Shown in pieces: positions 41,101 to 42,148 of a DNA stretch of 42,148 nt. Both the position numbers and the translations under genes were made by a program. The stretch spans positions 1 to 42,148 of the forward strand of contig PAMD01000009.1 in assembly GCA_002707145.1 (NCBI GenBank), in the 5' to 3' direction. This stretch comes from Flavobacteriales bacterium (GTDB lineage: Bacteria; Bacteroidota; Bacteroidia; Flavobacteriales; UBA7430). How positions within the stretch are numbered: position 1 is the stretch's first letter; each line of letters opens with the position of its first letter. Under the pieces are notes generated by a model, which saw only the letters and a program-made list of their open reading frames with translations, was not told where the DNA came from and made no database searches.

Positions 41101-42148
41101 TTATATTACTACTGTTAATGCTTTTCCATAATAACTTACAGGAGTCCATCCAGTTCCAAAATACATAAAGGTTACTCTAGAGGCGTTTTTGAAGCTATAA
41201 ACCTGTTCAAGACCGGACGCATCAGCTCCAATTATTTGCTGGGGTGACCCACTATCATTAATTATTACTATAGTATCTCCAGCATTACCAGTTCCTTCCC
41301 TAACGGGTAGGGTTACCTTGCAAATTTGGCCGGAAGCGATGTATATTAAGTCATTTGGCTGCGCAGAGTACTCAGACCCTCTAGAATTATCAGCAAGAGT
41401 TAAACTTCCTCCAACTGTACCATCTGTACCATCAGCTCCTTTAAGTTCTTCAGGAACTAAATTATAAAGGTCTATAGTATCTGTCATCGAGGGATGATTG
41501 ATACATTCATAACTAAAAGATGTAGCGTCTTCTGGTATTTTTACTTGATACCCTGGACCTGGTTCTATAATGTTTCCATCAATATTAAATTTAATAGGGT
41601 GTGATGTATTGACCAGTTGATTATCAAAATAATATGTATGTCCTCTAAATACTGATATTTTTTTACTTTCAACTCCGTCAATTGCGTAATTACTATTAAT
41701 AATTGATAATGTAAATGTTTTTGATATTACAACAGGTGCATCAGCTCCATCATTTCCATCCTGTCCATCCTGTCCATCAGCTCCATCCTGTCCATCCTGT
41801 CCATCAGCTCCATTCCAACCATTAGCTCCATCAGCTCCATCCTGTCCATTCCGTCCATTAGCTCCATCCCGTCCATCCCGTCCATCCTGTCCTGGCGCGC
41901 TACTTAAATTAATTATCCAAGTAACGTTACTATTTAATAAGTTACCATTATTTGTTATATGTGAAAATGTTAATTGAGTTCCACTATAAGCGGTTACTAC
42001 TGCAATTTGAACATTGGTCATATCTAATGCATGTGTTATCGAAATATATTCGCCACCTACATAAGATAAATCAGAGTCTACTGTTAAAGTATTACCTGCA
42101 TCGTTTGAATGTAAATCAGTTGAAGTTGTTGAAAAGTCTACACTTTTA
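41101..42148 (-). CDS. Collagen-like/cupredoxin-domain fibre protein (5' end outside window)
   Basis: The in-frame reading continues without a stop from 42021 to the right edge (SVDFSTTSTDLHSNDAGNTL...), so the methionine at 42021 is internal and the true N-terminus lies outside. Counting from it: a beta region (1-40), Gly-Asp-rich collagen repeats (QDGRDGRDGANGRNGQDGA, 44-93), a cupredoxin-like domain with His141, Cys173, His176 and Met179 (YECINHPSM), and a C-terminal beta region (200-306). The Cys-x2-His-x2-Met set looks like a type-1 copper site. Such domains occur in marine phage fibres. Copper binding is unproven. Confidence 0.8.
   Translation of the reverse strand, partial: KSVDFSTTSTDLHSNDAGNTLTVDSDLSYVGGEYISITHALDMTNVQIAVVTAYSGTQLTFSHITNNGNLLNSNVTWIINLSSAPGQDGRDGRDGANGRNGQDGADGANGWNGADGQDGQDGADGQDGQDGNDGADAPVVISKTFTLSIINSNYAIDGVESKKISVFRGHTYYFDNQLVNTSHPIKFNIDGNIIEPGPGYQVKIPEDATSFSYECINHPSMTDTIDLYNLVPEELKGADGTDGTVGGSLTLADNSRGSEYSAQPNDLIYIASGQICKVTLPVREGTGNAGDTIVIINDSGSPQQIIGADASGLEQVYSFKNASRVTFMYFGTGWTPVSYYGKALTVVI

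Overview
This 42 kb window looks like part of a large, AT-rich double-stranded DNA phage that infects a member of the Bacteroidota, probably marine or flavobacterial. The evidence is densely packed short genes with ATGA overlaps, collagen-like fibre genes at both ends, a phage-type sigma factor, capsid-targeting-like leader peptides, start codons preceded by A-rich stretches rather than Shine-Dalgarno sites, and a tmRNA whose tag (GETQLAMAA) matches the Bacteroidota tag style. No integrase, transposase, CRISPR array, terminase, major capsid or polymerase gene is visible.

Layout. (1) 1-8815, minus strand: a partial collagen-like fibre gene, small unknowns, ClpP, a thymidylate synthase/dCMP hydroxymethylase homologue, a ClpC-type unfoldase, a PrsW-like membrane protease, three membrane proteins and, at the upstream end behind its own promoter, a tmRNA (ssrA). 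Tagging RNA, unfoldase and peptidase therefore lie in one apparent transcription unit. (2) 8998-18123, minus strand: a 2637-residue collagen/coiled-coil structural protein ending in a strong terminator, then a LOG-family protein and a UVR-like small protein. (3) 18225-22678, plus strand: a cluster of four tiny membrane proteins, a gene-free repeat-rich stretch with 12-bp iterons and 21-bp direct repeats, then three genes (two unknown, one RadA/RecA-like ATPase), each behind a near-identical promoter and GTTAATAAC operators. (4) 22679-23291: a G-rich gene-free stretch. (5) 23292-28010, minus strand: an operon behind another copy of the same promoter. It holds a DksA-like zinc finger protein, a SET-domain protein, a protein with an SSB-like acidic tail and several proteins with N-terminal capsid-targeting-like leaders. 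(6) 28067-42148, minus strand: a sigma factor, a GH16 glycoside hydrolase, a cysteine-peptidase-like protein, tRNA-Glu and tRNA-Gln, many small unknowns, a lipoprotein, a 1399-residue predicted polyprotein with about nine internal cleavage-like linkers, a secreted HExxH peptidase, an Smr-domain protein and a partial collagen/cupredoxin fibre gene.

How it may fit together (inference). Six copies of one promoter (CCAGATTTTTTTATGTCGT, exactly 10 nt, TATATT) drive the tmRNA/Clp unit, the plus-strand replication-like cluster and the SET/zinc-finger operon, which suggests a coordinated class of genes. A UVR-like hairpin recurs in ClpC and in six small proteins, so these could be adaptors for the phage ClpCP. 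The capsid-targeting-like leaders and the polyprotein suggest a set of internal head proteins packaged and processed by a prohead protease that is encoded elsewhere.
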